Source of the DNA: Pseudomonas sp. A-RE-19
GTDB lineage: Bacteria; Pseudomonadota; Gammaproteobacteria; Pseudomonadales; Pseudomonadaceae
Assembly: GCF_019956555.1 (NCBI RefSeq)
Contig: NZ_JAHBDQ010000070.1
Location: 124,001 to 188,000 of the forward strand
Direction of reading: 5' to 3'
DNA length: 64,000 nucleotides
The first letter of the stretch is position 1; each line of letters opens with the position of its first letter. This document shows positions 52,800-61,472 of this stretch, piece after piece. A program made the position numbers and the translations under genes. The notes under the pieces were generated by a model. The model saw nothing but the letters and a program-made list of their open reading frames with translations, ran no database searches and had not been told where the DNA came from.

Positions 52800-53300
52800 C
52801 TAAATCAAAAGGCCAAACCGATACTCGTGCTCTGTCCCTTCTTGCCGGGATACAGGTTCGATCAAGAAGCCACACCGTTCGAGTACTTTTGCCGAGCCGA
52901 CATTTTCTGCGTATACGTTGGCGACCAGTTGTTTGAGGTTCCACTGCAACTGCGCCTCCTGGATCAGATGCCTCACCGCCAGCGTTGCCAGTCCCCGTCC
53001 GCAAGCGCGTTGAGCAATTCGATAGCCAACTTCTGCCGACCGCTCGGACGTGTCGATGCCTTTCAGGTTCGCTCGACCCACTATTTTTCCGCCAGCCTCT
53101 TCGATGACAAATGGGTGCCAGGTTCCGGCGGCAAAGCCGGATAAATAAGCCGCAATGTGGTCGGCGACGCCCTGTGCGGAGTAAAAAGCGGCATCGCGCG
53201 CGTCAATGAAACGCTCGAACCACTCGCGATTGTCCAATTCAAATCTCAGCAACGCCTCAGCATCGGTACTTTGCAGGGTACGAATTCTGACGGGTTTCAT
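52800..53300 (-). CDS. RimJ/RimL-type N-acetyltransferase
   Basis: This 166-residue GNAT has the RimJ/L-type pattern: IRTLQSTDAEALLRFELDNR at the start, EVGYRIAQRACGRGLATLAV (CoA loop) and VYAENVGSAKVLERCGFLIE at the end. It may acetylate protein N-termini or a small amine. It converges with the LysE gene. Confidence 0.86.
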   Translation of the reverse strand: MKPVRIRTLQSTDAEALLRFELDNREWFERFIDARDAAFYSAQGVADHIAAYLSGFAAGTWHPFVIEEAGGKIVGRANLKGIDTSERSAEVGYRIAQRACGRGLATLAVRHLIQEAQLQWNLKQLVANVYAENVGSAKVLERCGFLIEPVSRQEGTEHEYRFGLLI

Positions 53301-53379
53301 AAGGTCGCTTCCCTGGTAGAACTACTTGGTCATTGTGCGGTGGAACAACTGTCCGCTCCTGGGCCAAAATCAGTCTATT

Positions 53380-54003
53380 TTATTGAACCAGCTGCCGGAT
53401 CCCCAGAGACAAAATCAAACCGCCGCACAGTCGATCAATAGCTTTTTTCCTCCTTCGATACGCTGAAGCGATCTTAGGTTGCGAAAGAGCGATTGCGACC
53501 ACTCCATACCAAGTCATCGAAACCACCACTACGACTGCCAGCATCGACAAAAACGTGCCTGGTGAAACGTGGGTAGGCGCTGCCGCTGAAAAAATAGCGG
53601 CATAGAACGCCATGGATTTTGGATTGCCAATGTTCGTAACGACCCCCTGAATGAATGACTGCCGAAAGTTTCCGACGACAGCATTGTTACAGGGAGCAAG
53701 CACGCTCTTCCCGGCCTTGAGCAGCAGTCGGCATCCAAACCACATCAGATAGGCTGCCCCCAGAACTTTTACGATCAGCGCCGCCCAAGGGAACGCAGCA
53801 AATACAACACCGATACCTGCGATTGCACAGGTGGCCCAGAACAAATTGACCAATACGATGCCTGCTACCAAGGCCAAAGCCTCTGACCGCGTAGCTGCCA
53901 CCGCTTTGTGGACTACTGCAACGAAATTTGGCCCTGGAATAAGGACGCCGGCCAGGTAAACCAAAAAAACTGTCAAAACGGCGGGACCGTCGATCATGTG
54001 CAT
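53380..54003 (-). CDS. LysE-family exporter
   Basis: This 207-residue inner-membrane protein has the LysE marks VYLAGVLIPGPNFVAVVHKA and GVVTNIGNPKSMAFYAAIFS, with six hydrophobic segments. It has a GC composition lower than its neighbours, which may indicate transfer. ATG 54003 is preceded by a weak AAGGAAT site. It is on the same strand as the PchB-like gene but 70 bp beyond it; co-transcription is possible. Confidence 0.9.
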   Translation of the reverse strand: MHMIDGPAVLTVFLVYLAGVLIPGPNFVAVVHKAVAATRSEALALVAGIVLVNLFWATCAIAGIGVVFAAFPWAALIVKVLGAAYLMWFGCRLLLKAGKSVLAPCNNAVVGNFRQSFIQGVVTNIGNPKSMAFYAAIFSAAAPTHVSPGTFLSMLAVVVVVSMTWYGVVAIALSQPKIASAYRRRKKAIDRLCGGLILSLGIRQLVQ

Positions 54004-54075
54004 TCCTTGCGAGTATTGTGGCCAGGGACGGTCGTCAGTGAAGTCTTTCCACAACCCAAAGCCCGGACACCAGAG

Positions 54076-54396
54076 TCAGGTTTCGGATTGATGAGCCGCC
54101 CAGTGTTTCATCTCTTCGGCAATGAAGTGGTTCACCAGGTCGCTGTACATCTTCTCGATTGCATCCGGGCTCAGGCCCTCGGCCTCGGCCCACTCGCGAC
54201 GTGTCGCCAGCATCGCCTTGAAACGTTCCGGCGCACGCACCGAAGTCGCCGAGGTCTTGAACTTCGAGGCCGCCAGCACGTAGTGAAAACGCTTGCCCAA
54301 CAGCTTGATAACGGCCTGATCAAGGGCATCGATTTCGCGTCGGATATCCTCCATGCCTTCACATTCTGCGGGCTGCAACTGATTGATAACTTCCAT
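54076..54396 (-). CDS. PchB-like isochorismate-pyruvate lyase / chorismate mutase
   Basis: This 106-residue AroQ-fold protein starts CEGMEDIRREIDALDQAVIK and contains AASKFKTSATSVRAPERFKA and RREWAEAEGLSPDAIEKMYS, with IAEEMKHWAA at the end. The pattern follows PchB, which makes salicylate from isochorismate in pyochelin synthesis, more than a standard chorismate mutase. No pchA-like isochorismate synthase or other siderophore gene is in the window, so its role here is open. It lies 61 bp downstream of the RpiR gene on the same strand. Confidence 0.84.
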   Translation of the reverse strand: MEVINQLQPAECEGMEDIRREIDALDQAVIKLLGKRFHYVLAASKFKTSATSVRAPERFKAMLATRREWAEAEGLSPDAIEKMYSDLVNHFIAEEMKHWAAHQSET

Positions 54397-54457
54397 GTAG
54401 GTGACTCCGTTTGCTGAAAAAAATCGTGGGCTTTCGAAAGAGGTATTGGTGGGTTAA

Positions 54458-55366
54458 TCACTTTTTCGCTGATTTACCGCTGGTAGGGATGTGCAGGTAC
54501 GACATCACGCTTTCAGTCAGTTCGGTTGCCAGTTTGACCGCTTCTTTATTGCGCGCCATCACGCCGGCGACCAAGCCTTCGATCAAGGCTAGCACGGCGA
54601 TGTTGGAGCTGGTCAGCACCGGGTGATCGCAAGGCGCAAACAGCGTGTGCTCGGCAATGCCGGTGAGCGGCGAGGCGGGTGAGTCGGTAATGGCCAGCAC
54701 CGATGCGCCACGTTCATTGGCGAAGCGTGCCAGTTGCAGGGTGTCGAGGGAGTAGCGCGGCAGGGAGATCGCCAGCAACACGTCCTGATCAGTGATCGCG
54801 GCCAGTCGGTACGCGGCATTTTCATTGCCACCCTCCATGCTGATGGCCGTGGCTTCGGCACAAAAAGGTATCAGGGTCGAGGCGGCGAGGCCGGCGAAGT
54901 AAACACTGTTGCCGAACCCCAGAATGTAGATTTTGCGTGCCGTGGTCAGGCGAGTGACGAACGCTTCAAAGGTGTCGGCGTAGTTGTTGGTCGCCGCCGT
55001 GGCCAGGTTGCTGCTGGCGCTCTGGAGTTGCTCATGCAGGCCAAACGCGCCGCCCGGGCGATGGGCAAGTTCGTTGCGCAGTTTGTCGACCGGCGACACC
55101 ATCTGCTGCAACGTTGCGACCAGCTCGGCCTTCATGCCGCTGTAGCCACCGAGGTTCAGCGCTTTGGCCAAACGGTTGACGGCGGCGGGTGAAGTCAATG
55201 TTTCGTGAGCCATCTCCTCGATGGTCAGCGTCGCGGCTTTGAGCGGGTGACGCAGGATAAAGTCCGCCACCTTGCGCAGTGACGGCGGCAGTTCGGAAAC
55301 GATTTCCGTCAGTTTGCGCATGACCGGCGCGGCATAGACAGTGGTGTCTTTCGATGGGGTTGGCAT
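54458..55366 (-). CDS. MurR/RpiR-family regulator
   Basis: This 302-residue regulator has an N-terminal RpiR-type HTH (LPPSLRKVADFILRHPLKAA, LTSPAAVNRLAKALNLGGYS) and a C-terminal sugar-isomerase (SIS) domain (IYILGFGNSVYFAGLAASTL, QDVLLAISLPRYSLDTLQLA). SIS domains bind phosphosugars or related ligands. It lies downstream of the ABC transporter genes on the same strand, so it may regulate that operon; a 15-bp palindrome upstream of the operon is a candidate site. Confidence 0.9.
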   Translation of the reverse strand: MPTPSKDTTVYAAPVMRKLTEIVSELPPSLRKVADFILRHPLKAATLTIEEMAHETLTSPAAVNRLAKALNLGGYSGMKAELVATLQQMVSPVDKLRNELAHRPGGAFGLHEQLQSASSNLATAATNNYADTFEAFVTRLTTARKIYILGFGNSVYFAGLAASTLIPFCAEATAISMEGGNENAAYRLAAITDQDVLLAISLPRYSLDTLQLARFANERGASVLAITDSPASPLTGIAEHTLFAPCDHPVLTSSNIAVLALIEGLVAGVMARNKEAVKLATELTESVMSYLHIPTSGKSAKK

Positions 55367-55493
55367 ATCCAGCTCAACATTTCCTGAAGGTGAAAGAAGG
55401 GCTGTGCCTGATGCCCTGACAAGGTTGGCTGGAGTGTATCCGAAGCCAGCCTTCTCAGGGCAGCGCCGAGCAGTGGATGGGTGGGCGGCGCTC

Positions 55494-56258
55494 TTACTTC
55501 AAACTCCCGGACAGAAACTGCTGGAGGCGTTCGGACTGCGGGTTGACCAGCACCTCACGCGGGTCGCCGCGCTCTTCGACAACGCCCTTGTGCAGGAACA
55601 CCAGTTGGTTCGAAACCTCGCGGGCAAAGCCCATTTCGTGAGTCACCACCACCATGGTGCGGCCTTCCTGCGCCAGATCCTGCATGACTTTAAGCACTTC
55701 GCCAACCAGTTCGGGGTCGAGCGCCGACGTCGGCTCATCAAACAGCATCACTTGCGGTTCCATCGCCAATGCGCGGGCAATTGCCACGCGCTGCTGCTCG
55801 CCGCCGGACATATGCGCCGGCCAGGCGTTCATGCGGTGGGCTACACCGACTTTTTCAAGGTAGTGCTCGGCCTTTTCCCGTGCCTCTTTCTTGCCCAGGC
55901 CCAGCACATGCACCGGGGCTTCCATGACATTGTCCAGAGCGCTCATGTGTGACCAGAGGTTGAAGTGTTGAAACACCATCGATAGCTGCGAACGCATGCG
56001 TTGCAACTGCTTGGGTTCGGCCGCCTTCAGCCCGCCAAGTTTGTTGGCCACCAGCTTGAGCGGCTCGCCATTGAGTACGATGTTGCCCGCATTGGGTTGC
56101 TCCAGCAGGTTGATGCAGCGCAGGAACGTACTTTTGCCAGAGCCGCTGGAACCGATGATGCTGGTCACGTCACCGGCTTGTGCTTGCAGGGACACGCCCT
56201 TGAGCACCTGATGCGCGCCGTAGCTCTTATGCAGGTCTTGAACTTCAAGTTTGTACAT
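55494..56258 (-). CDS. Polar amino-acid ABC transporter ATPase (HisP/AotP-like)
   Basis: This 254-residue ATPase has Walker A IIGSSGSGKSTFLRC, signature HMSGGEQQRVAIARAL and Walker B VMLFDEPTSALDPE with the H-loop TH in VVVTHEMGFAREV. It belongs to the family of polar amino-acid and opine importers. It is the last gene of the transport operon; the preceding gene (deacylase) is 18 bp upstream. Confidence 0.95.
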   Translation of the reverse strand: MYKLEVQDLHKSYGAHQVLKGVSLQAQAGDVTSIIGSSGSGKSTFLRCINLLEQPNAGNIVLNGEPLKLVANKLGGLKAAEPKQLQRMRSQLSMVFQHFNLWSHMSALDNVMEAPVHVLGLGKKEAREKAEHYLEKVGVAHRMNAWPAHMSGGEQQRVAIARALAMEPQVMLFDEPTSALDPELVGEVLKVMQDLAQEGRTMVVVTHEMGFAREVSNQLVFLHKGVVEERGDPREVLVNPQSERLQQFLSGSLK

Positions 56259-56276
56259 GGTTTGAACTCTCTGGAA

Positions 56277-57389
56277 TCAGTCGCTGAGCAAGCGACCCTG
56301 GCGAATGGGGGTAGAACCGGCCACTTTGGCCAGCCACAATCCAGGCTGGGCATAGCGCAGCCGTTCGCGGGCATAGAGAATGCCGTCGGTGCTGGCGCTC
56401 ACCACGCTATGGCGGTCGGTCAGCGGGTCGATGACCTCGAATAGCGGATCGCCGACCTTGACCTGCGCGCCCAGCGGTTGCAGAAAACTCACCACACCCG
56501 GATGGGGCGCACAGGCGTACTGCGCGCCAGCGAATGGCATGGCCTGGCAATGGCTCGGCGGCGCCGCTGGCCAGTCACCGCTGATCAGGCCTTGTTCGGC
56601 GAGATACCCGAGAATGGCTTGCGCACTGTCGACGCATTGCCCGCGCTCGGTGTCTGCCATGCCACGCAATTCGATGGTGGTGGCCGTGCACGCCAGGGGA
56701 ATATTGGCTTCAGGAAACAGCTCGGCCAGGTGTAACCATGCAATGGCGCAGGCTTCGTCGAAGGCACTGCCGCCCGCATCTTCGGCCAATAACGTGACCC
56801 CTGCGCCGAGGCGAGCGGCCAGTGACTGCAAGCGCGGCCAATGTTGCGGCATCGCATACAACAACATGATCGATTCGAAATCGCAGTGCAGGTCCAGCAC
56901 CACATCGGCGTCACAGGCATGTTGCAGCAACAAGCGACGCAGGCCGTCGAGTTCCGAGGTCGGTGCTGGCATGGCGGCGAGTGCATCGCCCATGGCGCGG
57001 CGGATGAGCGCGACGTTGGCGTCGGCATCGTCTCCCAATCGGCCTTCCAACAGTGGGGCAACGGCATCGACCAACTCCGGGAAGTCGCGATTGAAGTTCT
57101 TGCCGCTGGAGAACTCAAAGCGCCCCTGATGGGTGGCCTGGAACATCTGGGCGATACCGATCGGATTGGCCATTGGCACCAACTCGATCACCCCGGTCAG
57201 ACGGCCTTGTGTTTCCAGTTCCAGAAGACGGCGCTTGAGCTCGACGGCGACGCGCATCCCCGGCAACTCGTCGGCATGCAATGACGCCTGGATGTACGCT
57301 TTGCGTGCTCCACTGCCAAAACGAAACAGTGTCAGCGTTCGTTCGGTGCCCGATGCACTCCACGGCAAGATGTATTGAATGTGCTCCAT
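56277..57389 (-). CDS. M14-type deacylase (succinylglutamate desuccinylase/aspartoacylase family)
   Basis: This 370-residue zinc enzyme has the first metal motif SLHADELPGMRVAVELKR (H-x-x-E) near residue 38 and the second His in VVLDLHCDFES. The family removes acyl groups from N-acyl amino acids (AstE, AspA). A C-terminal domain (PGVVSFLQPLGAQVKVGDPL) is a beta-barrel sandwich-like extension common to this subgroup. It lies within the ABC operon, between the permease and the ATPase, which suggests that an N-acylated amino acid is imported and then split. Confidence 0.9.
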   Translation of the reverse strand: MEHIQYILPWSASGTERTLTLFRFGSGARKAYIQASLHADELPGMRVAVELKRRLLELETQGRLTGVIELVPMANPIGIAQMFQATHQGRFEFSSGKNFNRDFPELVDAVAPLLEGRLGDDADANVALIRRAMGDALAAMPAPTSELDGLRRLLLQHACDADVVLDLHCDFESIMLLYAMPQHWPRLQSLAARLGAGVTLLAEDAGGSAFDEACAIAWLHLAELFPEANIPLACTATTIELRGMADTERGQCVDSAQAILGYLAEQGLISGDWPAAPPSHCQAMPFAGAQYACAPHPGVVSFLQPLGAQVKVGDPLFEVIDPLTDRHSVVSASTDGILYARERLRYAQPGLWLAKVAGSTPIRQGRLLSD

Positions 57390-57398
57390 TGCAGCTCC

Positions 57399-58097
57399 TT
57401 AGTACTTGCGTGGTGCCAGATACGCCAGCCAACGGCGCTCGGCCAACTTGAACAGGCGCACCAGAATGAAGGTCAGGACGAGGTAGATGAGACCGGCGGT
57501 GATAAACGCCTCGAATGGTAGATAGAACCGTGAGCTGACAGTCCGCGCGGCCCCGGTGATGTCGACGAGGGTGACGATGGAGGCCAGGCTGGTGGTTTGC
57601 AGCATCATCAGCACTTCGTTGCTGTACTGCGGCAATGCCCGGCGCAAGGCCGACGGCATGAGAATGCGGCGATACAGGGTCAGGCGTGACATGCCCATGG
57701 CCTTGGCGGCTTCGATCTCGCCATGGGGGGTGGATTTCAAACTGCCGGCCAGCAACTCCGCGCTATAGGCACTGGTGTTGATCGCGAAGGCCAGGCAGGC
57801 GCAAAAGGTGGCGCTGGAGAGGTAAGGCCAGAGCACGCTTTGGCGCACGGCTTCGAACTGCGCCAGGCCGTAATAGATCAGGAACAGTTGCACCAGCATC
57901 GGCGTGCCGCGAATCACGTAGGTATAGAGCCAGGCCGGGAAGTTGATCAGCGCCGATCGCGACACGCGCATCAGCGCCAGTGGAATCGCCAATACCAGAC
58001 CCAGGGCCAGGGAAATGAGCAGGACTTTTAGGGTCAACAAGGCGCCATTGAAGTACAGCGGCAGGTTTTCCCAAATCAGGTTGTAGTCGAGAATCAT
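57399..58097 (-). CDS. Polar amino-acid ABC transporter permease (HisM-like)
   Basis: This 232-residue protein has five hydrophobic helices and the coupling loop EAAKAMGMSRLTLYRRILMP. It forms a heterodimer with the neighbouring permease at 58110. The gene starts 9 bp before the deacylase gene in transcription order (the deacylase follows). Confidence 0.94.
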   Translation of the reverse strand: MILDYNLIWENLPLYFNGALLTLKVLLISLALGLVLAIPLALMRVSRSALINFPAWLYTYVIRGTPMLVQLFLIYYGLAQFEAVRQSVLWPYLSSATFCACLAFAINTSAYSAELLAGSLKSTPHGEIEAAKAMGMSRLTLYRRILMPSALRRALPQYSNEVLMMLQTTSLASIVTLVDITGAARTVSSRFYLPFEAFITAGLIYLVLTFILVRLFKLAERRWLAYLAPRKY

Positions 58098-58109
58098 GGG
58101 CGGTTCCCC

Positions 58110-58799
58110 TCACAATTCGGCGGCTTTGATGCCGACTGAGTAGTGTTTTTCCAGAGCGCGCAGCACCAGCAAGGACAGGCTGGTGAGCATCAGATACAGC
58201 GCCGCTACGGCGAGGAAAAACGTGAATGGCTCGTGTGTGGCATCCGCTGCGTTCTTGGCTTTGAACATCATGTCCTGCAAGCCGATCACCGAGATCAGTG
58301 CGGTGGATTTGGTCAGTACCAACCAGTTGTTGGTGAACCCGGGAATGGCGAAACGAATCATCTGCGGTACCAGAATTCGCCAGAACACCTGCGCACCGCC
58401 CATGCCATAGGCCACGCCGGCCTCGGCCTGACCTTTGGGGATCGCCATGAAGGCGCCGCGAAAGGTTTCCGAGAGGTAGGCGCCAAAAATGAAGCCCATG
58501 GTGCAGACGCCGGCGATAAAGGGGTTGATGTCGATATAGCGGGTGTAACCGAGTGCCAGGGCAATGCGGTTCACCAGATCCTGGCCACCGTAGAAGATCA
58601 GCAGGATCAGCACCAGGTCTGGAATACCGCGAATCAGGGTGGTGTAACTTTCCCCGAGCATGGCCAGCCATTTGAGTGGTGACAATCGCAATGCCGCGCC
58701 GATCAGACCCAGGGCAATCGCCAGGGACATGGAAGTCAGGGCCAGATTTATGGTCAGCCAGGCGCCATCGAGAATGCTCGATCCGTAGCCGTGGAGCAT
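58110..58799 (-). CDS. Polar amino-acid ABC transporter permease (HisQ-like)
   Basis: This 229-residue inner-membrane permease has the EAA-like loop EAGVAYGMGGAQVFWRILVP. ATG 58799 starts the family N-terminus MLHGYGSSILDGAWLTIN; the longer in-frame option is not needed. It follows the binding-protein gene and precedes the second permease by 12 bp. Confidence 0.94.
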   Translation of the reverse strand: MLHGYGSSILDGAWLTINLALTSMSLAIALGLIGAALRLSPLKWLAMLGESYTTLIRGIPDLVLILLIFYGGQDLVNRIALALGYTRYIDINPFIAGVCTMGFIFGAYLSETFRGAFMAIPKGQAEAGVAYGMGGAQVFWRILVPQMIRFAIPGFTNNWLVLTKSTALISVIGLQDMMFKAKNAADATHEPFTFFLAVAALYLMLTSLSLLVLRALEKHYSVGIKAAEL

Positions 58800-58902
58800 G
58801 ATGAAGTTCCTCAAGCGAGCGCCGCGAGGCGCGCAAGACAAGCCCCAGGGACGCCTGCAATGGGCCGTCGCCGGGTCTTGGGTCAGGGGGCAGGGGTAAG
58901 GC

Positions 58903-59679
58903 TTACTCGCCGTAGATATCGAACGCGAAGTACTTGGCCATCACTTGCTGGTACTTGCCATTGGCGCGAATGGCGTCAATCGCGGCACTCAGGCGCGCAA
59001 CGTTGGCACTGTCGCCTTTGCGCACGGCGATCCCGGCGCCCCGGCCAAAATACTTCGGGTCGTTGATGTCGGGTCCTGTCAGTGCGAAGCCCTGGCCAGC
59101 CGGTGTTTTGATGAAGCTCTCATCGGTGTTGACGATGTCGGCGAGGGTGGCGTCCAGACGACCCGAGGCGAGATCGAGGAAGGCTTCATTTTGTGAGGAG
59201 TAGCGCACCACGACGACGCCGGCTTTTTCCAGTTGCTCGGTGGCAAAACGATCGTAAGTCGAGGAGCGCTGCACGCCGACTTTCTTACCCTTGAGGTCCA
59301 CCAAAGGGTCATTGATCAGGTTGCCGGCCTTCATCGCGAACTTGCCCGGTGTGTGATAGTACTTTTTGCTGAAGTCCACGGACTTCATCCGGTCTTCTGT
59401 GATTGACATCGACGACAGCACGGCATCGATCTTGCGCACTTTGAGCGACGGGATCATGCCGTCGAACTCCTGAATGACCCACTCGCATTTGATCTTCATT
59501 TCTTCGCACAAGGCGTTGCCGATGTCGTAATCGAACCCGCTGACGTTGCCCTCTGGTGTCTTGAAGGAGAAGGGAGGGTAGGCGGCTTCGATACCGATAC
59601 GCAGGCTGTCTTCGTTGGCATGTGCCAGGAAGCTGAAAGCGCATAGCGCCAGAGCACCTAGAAGTTCTGTCTTGTTCAT
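58903..59679 (-). CDS. Polar amino-acid/opine ABC transporter binding protein
   Basis: This 258-residue periplasmic protein has a signal peptide (SFLAHA-N, residue 22) and the family motif FDYDIGNALCEEMKIKCEW, with the ligand contact RMKSVDFSKKYY-type segment. It belongs to the type 2 amino-acid/opine group (ArgT, HisJ, OccT). ATG 59679 has a GGAG site just upstream. It is the first gene of the operon, so the promoter should lie above 59679. Confidence 0.93.
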   Translation of the reverse strand: MNKTELLGALALCAFSFLAHANEDSLRIGIEAAYPPFSFKTPEGNVSGFDYDIGNALCEEMKIKCEWVIQEFDGMIPSLKVRKIDAVLSSMSITEDRMKSVDFSKKYYHTPGKFAMKAGNLINDPLVDLKGKKVGVQRSSTYDRFATEQLEKAGVVVVRYSSQNEAFLDLASGRLDATLADIVNTDESFIKTPAGQGFALTGPDINDPKYFGRGAGIAVRKGDSANVARLSAAIDAIRANGKYQQVMAKYFAFDIYGE

Positions 59680-59789
59680 ATTGTTGACTCCTTGGAGGGC
59701 ATTTGGGGGATACGGGTGCCCGCCATCCGGGTTGGCGCGGTGGATCAGTCCTGTGATCGGCGAAGCTATAAATGACACAATAAAAATCA

Positions 59790-59804
59790 ATATGCAATGC
59801 ATAT
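59790..59804. promoter_or_regulatory. 15-bp palindrome upstream of the ABC operon
   Basis: ATATGCA and TGCATAT are perfect inverted arms around one base. The surroundings are AT-rich (59770-59820), in contrast to the core. It is about 110 bp upstream of the operon's first ATG, in the expected operator zone, and might be bound by the RpiR protein. The rest of 59680-60170 shows only a GGCCG-class unit near 60095-60130. Confidence 0.5.
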
Positions 59805-60170
59805 GAAAAAAAACATATCAGTTCATGGCGTGGCAAAGCGCGACAGTTCCCGGTTGGTGCCGACTCTGTTGACCGGTTCTGCGGGGGACTATTGAACCGG
59901 GAATTCATCTCGTCCAAATATCCCGCTACCTTCAAAGCATTTTTTCGTTCCGTCGACTCGAGCGACCACAGCGGTCTCGCCTTGGGTGTGGCGGATTGCC
60001 GTCAAGCTCGATCAAATGGAAGAGGGCGGTCCGTGAGTTAAAGGACCAAAACCTTGGTTGTGGCTATGCGCTGGGTTGTTACTCGATCTGATCGGCTGCT
60101 TCTGGCCGATGGCTGCTGGTGGCGACCGATCGGAATTGATTGTTGCCTATCGTCAAGGATGAACCGTTTG

Positions 60171-60533
60171 TCAGACATACAAGCCGTACCCTGCCGCGAT
60201 GATCAGCGGAGAAACCAGCAGCGTTGCCCAGAACCCCGATTTTGGAACAGCAATGACGCAAATGATCGAGATCATAAGCACATAGATGCCAACAATTTTA
60301 AGTAGCGCGAGATCGCCAACAGCTACGGCGTGAATCGATGTCTGCCCTGCGAGCATAAAAAGCGGCCCCAGCATGGTAAACCAGAGGGCAGTCCGCCGAT
60401 CTTCATGCGCTTTGAATTGGTCAACGAAGCCAGAGTCTACAGCGGCGGCGAATGCTGTTTTGAACTTGATAATACCGAATGGAATATGGAAAACCCCTAG
60501 GGCGAACAGGGTCCATGCGACGATGTTTGACAT
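60171..60533 (-). CDS. DUF6463-family membrane protein
   Basis: This 120-residue protein has four hydrophobic helices and the N-terminus SNIVAWTLFALGVFHIPFGI, with KAHEDRRTALWFTMLGPLFM in the middle, the pattern of DUF6463. The function is unknown. The DNA is less GC-rich than the core. Confidence 0.75.
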   Translation of the reverse strand: MSNIVAWTLFALGVFHIPFGIIKFKTAFAAAVDSGFVDQFKAHEDRRTALWFTMLGPLFMLAGQTSIHAVAVGDLALLKIVGIYVLMISIICVIAVPKSGFWATLLVSPLIIAAGYGLYV

Positions 60534-60915
60534 GTCTTATATGCTCCGTAACGGTAAGGTTGTCTGAGAAGTGTGGTCACGGCAAATGCGACATTGCTCA
60601 GGGAGAAACGCAGCATGGGTGACGGCAAGGACTGCTGCCGGCTAATGAAGCTACCCATTTGCCATCAGCGTGTCCACCGCCCACTTTTGGCCGATTGACG
60701 CCCTGTCGCGAAGGGCAGAAGTCGGCCGATTTCTGCCCTTGGTGACCGGCAGCAATGGGTCGACTGCTGCCCCTGGGCAAAGGCAGACACCGACCCAAAA
60801 CGGTCGGTCGCGGAATTGCGACCATAAGTAGATATCGTGGTACAAACAGTGCCGAGCAGAGATGGACAGCCATCCCACTGCTTAAGGGATGTTACCAACG
60901 ACAAGGAGTCCGTTT
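60534..60915. repeat. Intergenic region with tandem GGCCGATT-class copies
   Basis: Between about 60685 and 60800 there are two or three partial GGCCGATT units in a row (TTTTGGCCGATTGACGCCCT, GTCGGCCGATTTCTGCCCTT, GTCGACTGCTGCCCCTGGGC). The rest, to the VOC start, shows no gene. Confidence 0.55.
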
Positions 60916-61353
60916 ATGAAGATGAACACATTAGTCCCAGAGATGATTGTCTCTGACTTAAAACGAAGCTTAGATTTTTACTGCCTGATTCTGGGCTTCC
61001 AAATTGAATACGAAAGGCCTGAAGACAAATTCACTTTCCTGTCCTTTCAAGGGAGCCAATTGATGCTGGAGCAGGATGACTTGGAAGAGTCTCCATGGCG
61101 TGTTGGCCCTCTATTATCACCCTATGGCCGAGGGATGAATCTTTCGATTCAGTGCTCTAATACCAAAGCTTTGGCTAGGGCCATCGAAGACGCTGGTATT
61201 GAATTGCGCAGACCCATTGAAGAGTGCTGGTACCGAGATAAAGAGCGCCTGCACGGAGAGCTTAATTTTTTGGTGCTTGATCCAGATGGCTATCTGTTGC
61301 GGTTCACTCAGAGCTTAGGTTTCAGAGCAGTCGAGCATCAAGCAATAGCCTGA
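60916..61353 (+). CDS. VOC/glyoxalase-family protein
   Basis: This 145-residue protein has the vicinal-oxygen-chelate fold with paired beta-alpha-beta modules: LVPEMIVSDLKRSLDFYCLI at the start and FLVLDPDGYLLRFTQ with the metal Glu/Asp-type end. Some members give bleomycin resistance; others are dioxygenases or of unknown role. ATG 60916 follows AAGGAG. The GC content is clearly below the core, suggesting transfer. Confidence 0.83.
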   Translation: MKMNTLVPEMIVSDLKRSLDFYCLILGFQIEYERPEDKFTFLSFQGSQLMLEQDDLEESPWRVGPLLSPYGRGMNLSIQCSNTKALARAIEDAGIELRRPIEECWYRDKERLHGELNFLVLDPDGYLLRFTQSLGFRAVEHQAIA

Positions 61354-61391
61354 ACAAGTGATGTTGCATAGCGCGATTCTGAGCATTTCAA

Positions 61392-61445
61392 CGACCGCTT
61401 CTGGCCGATTGCTGCCTGTCGCGAAGGGCTGTAATCGATCCAAAG
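61392..61445. repeat. GGCCGATT-class short repeat copy
   Basis: TTCTGGCCGATTGCTGCCTG, TCGCGAAGGG and CTGTAATCGATC give a clean example of the unit. It lies between the convergent VOC and LysR genes. Confidence 0.6.
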
Positions 61446-61472
61446 AAACCATTTTCACACGCTAACCAGCGA

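Noticed and set aside
52395..53144. Plus-strand open frame of 249 codons spanning the LysE stop
   Set aside because: It is a frame-shifted reading of lysE and the antisense of the acetyltransferase; Pro/Arg-rich shadow composition.
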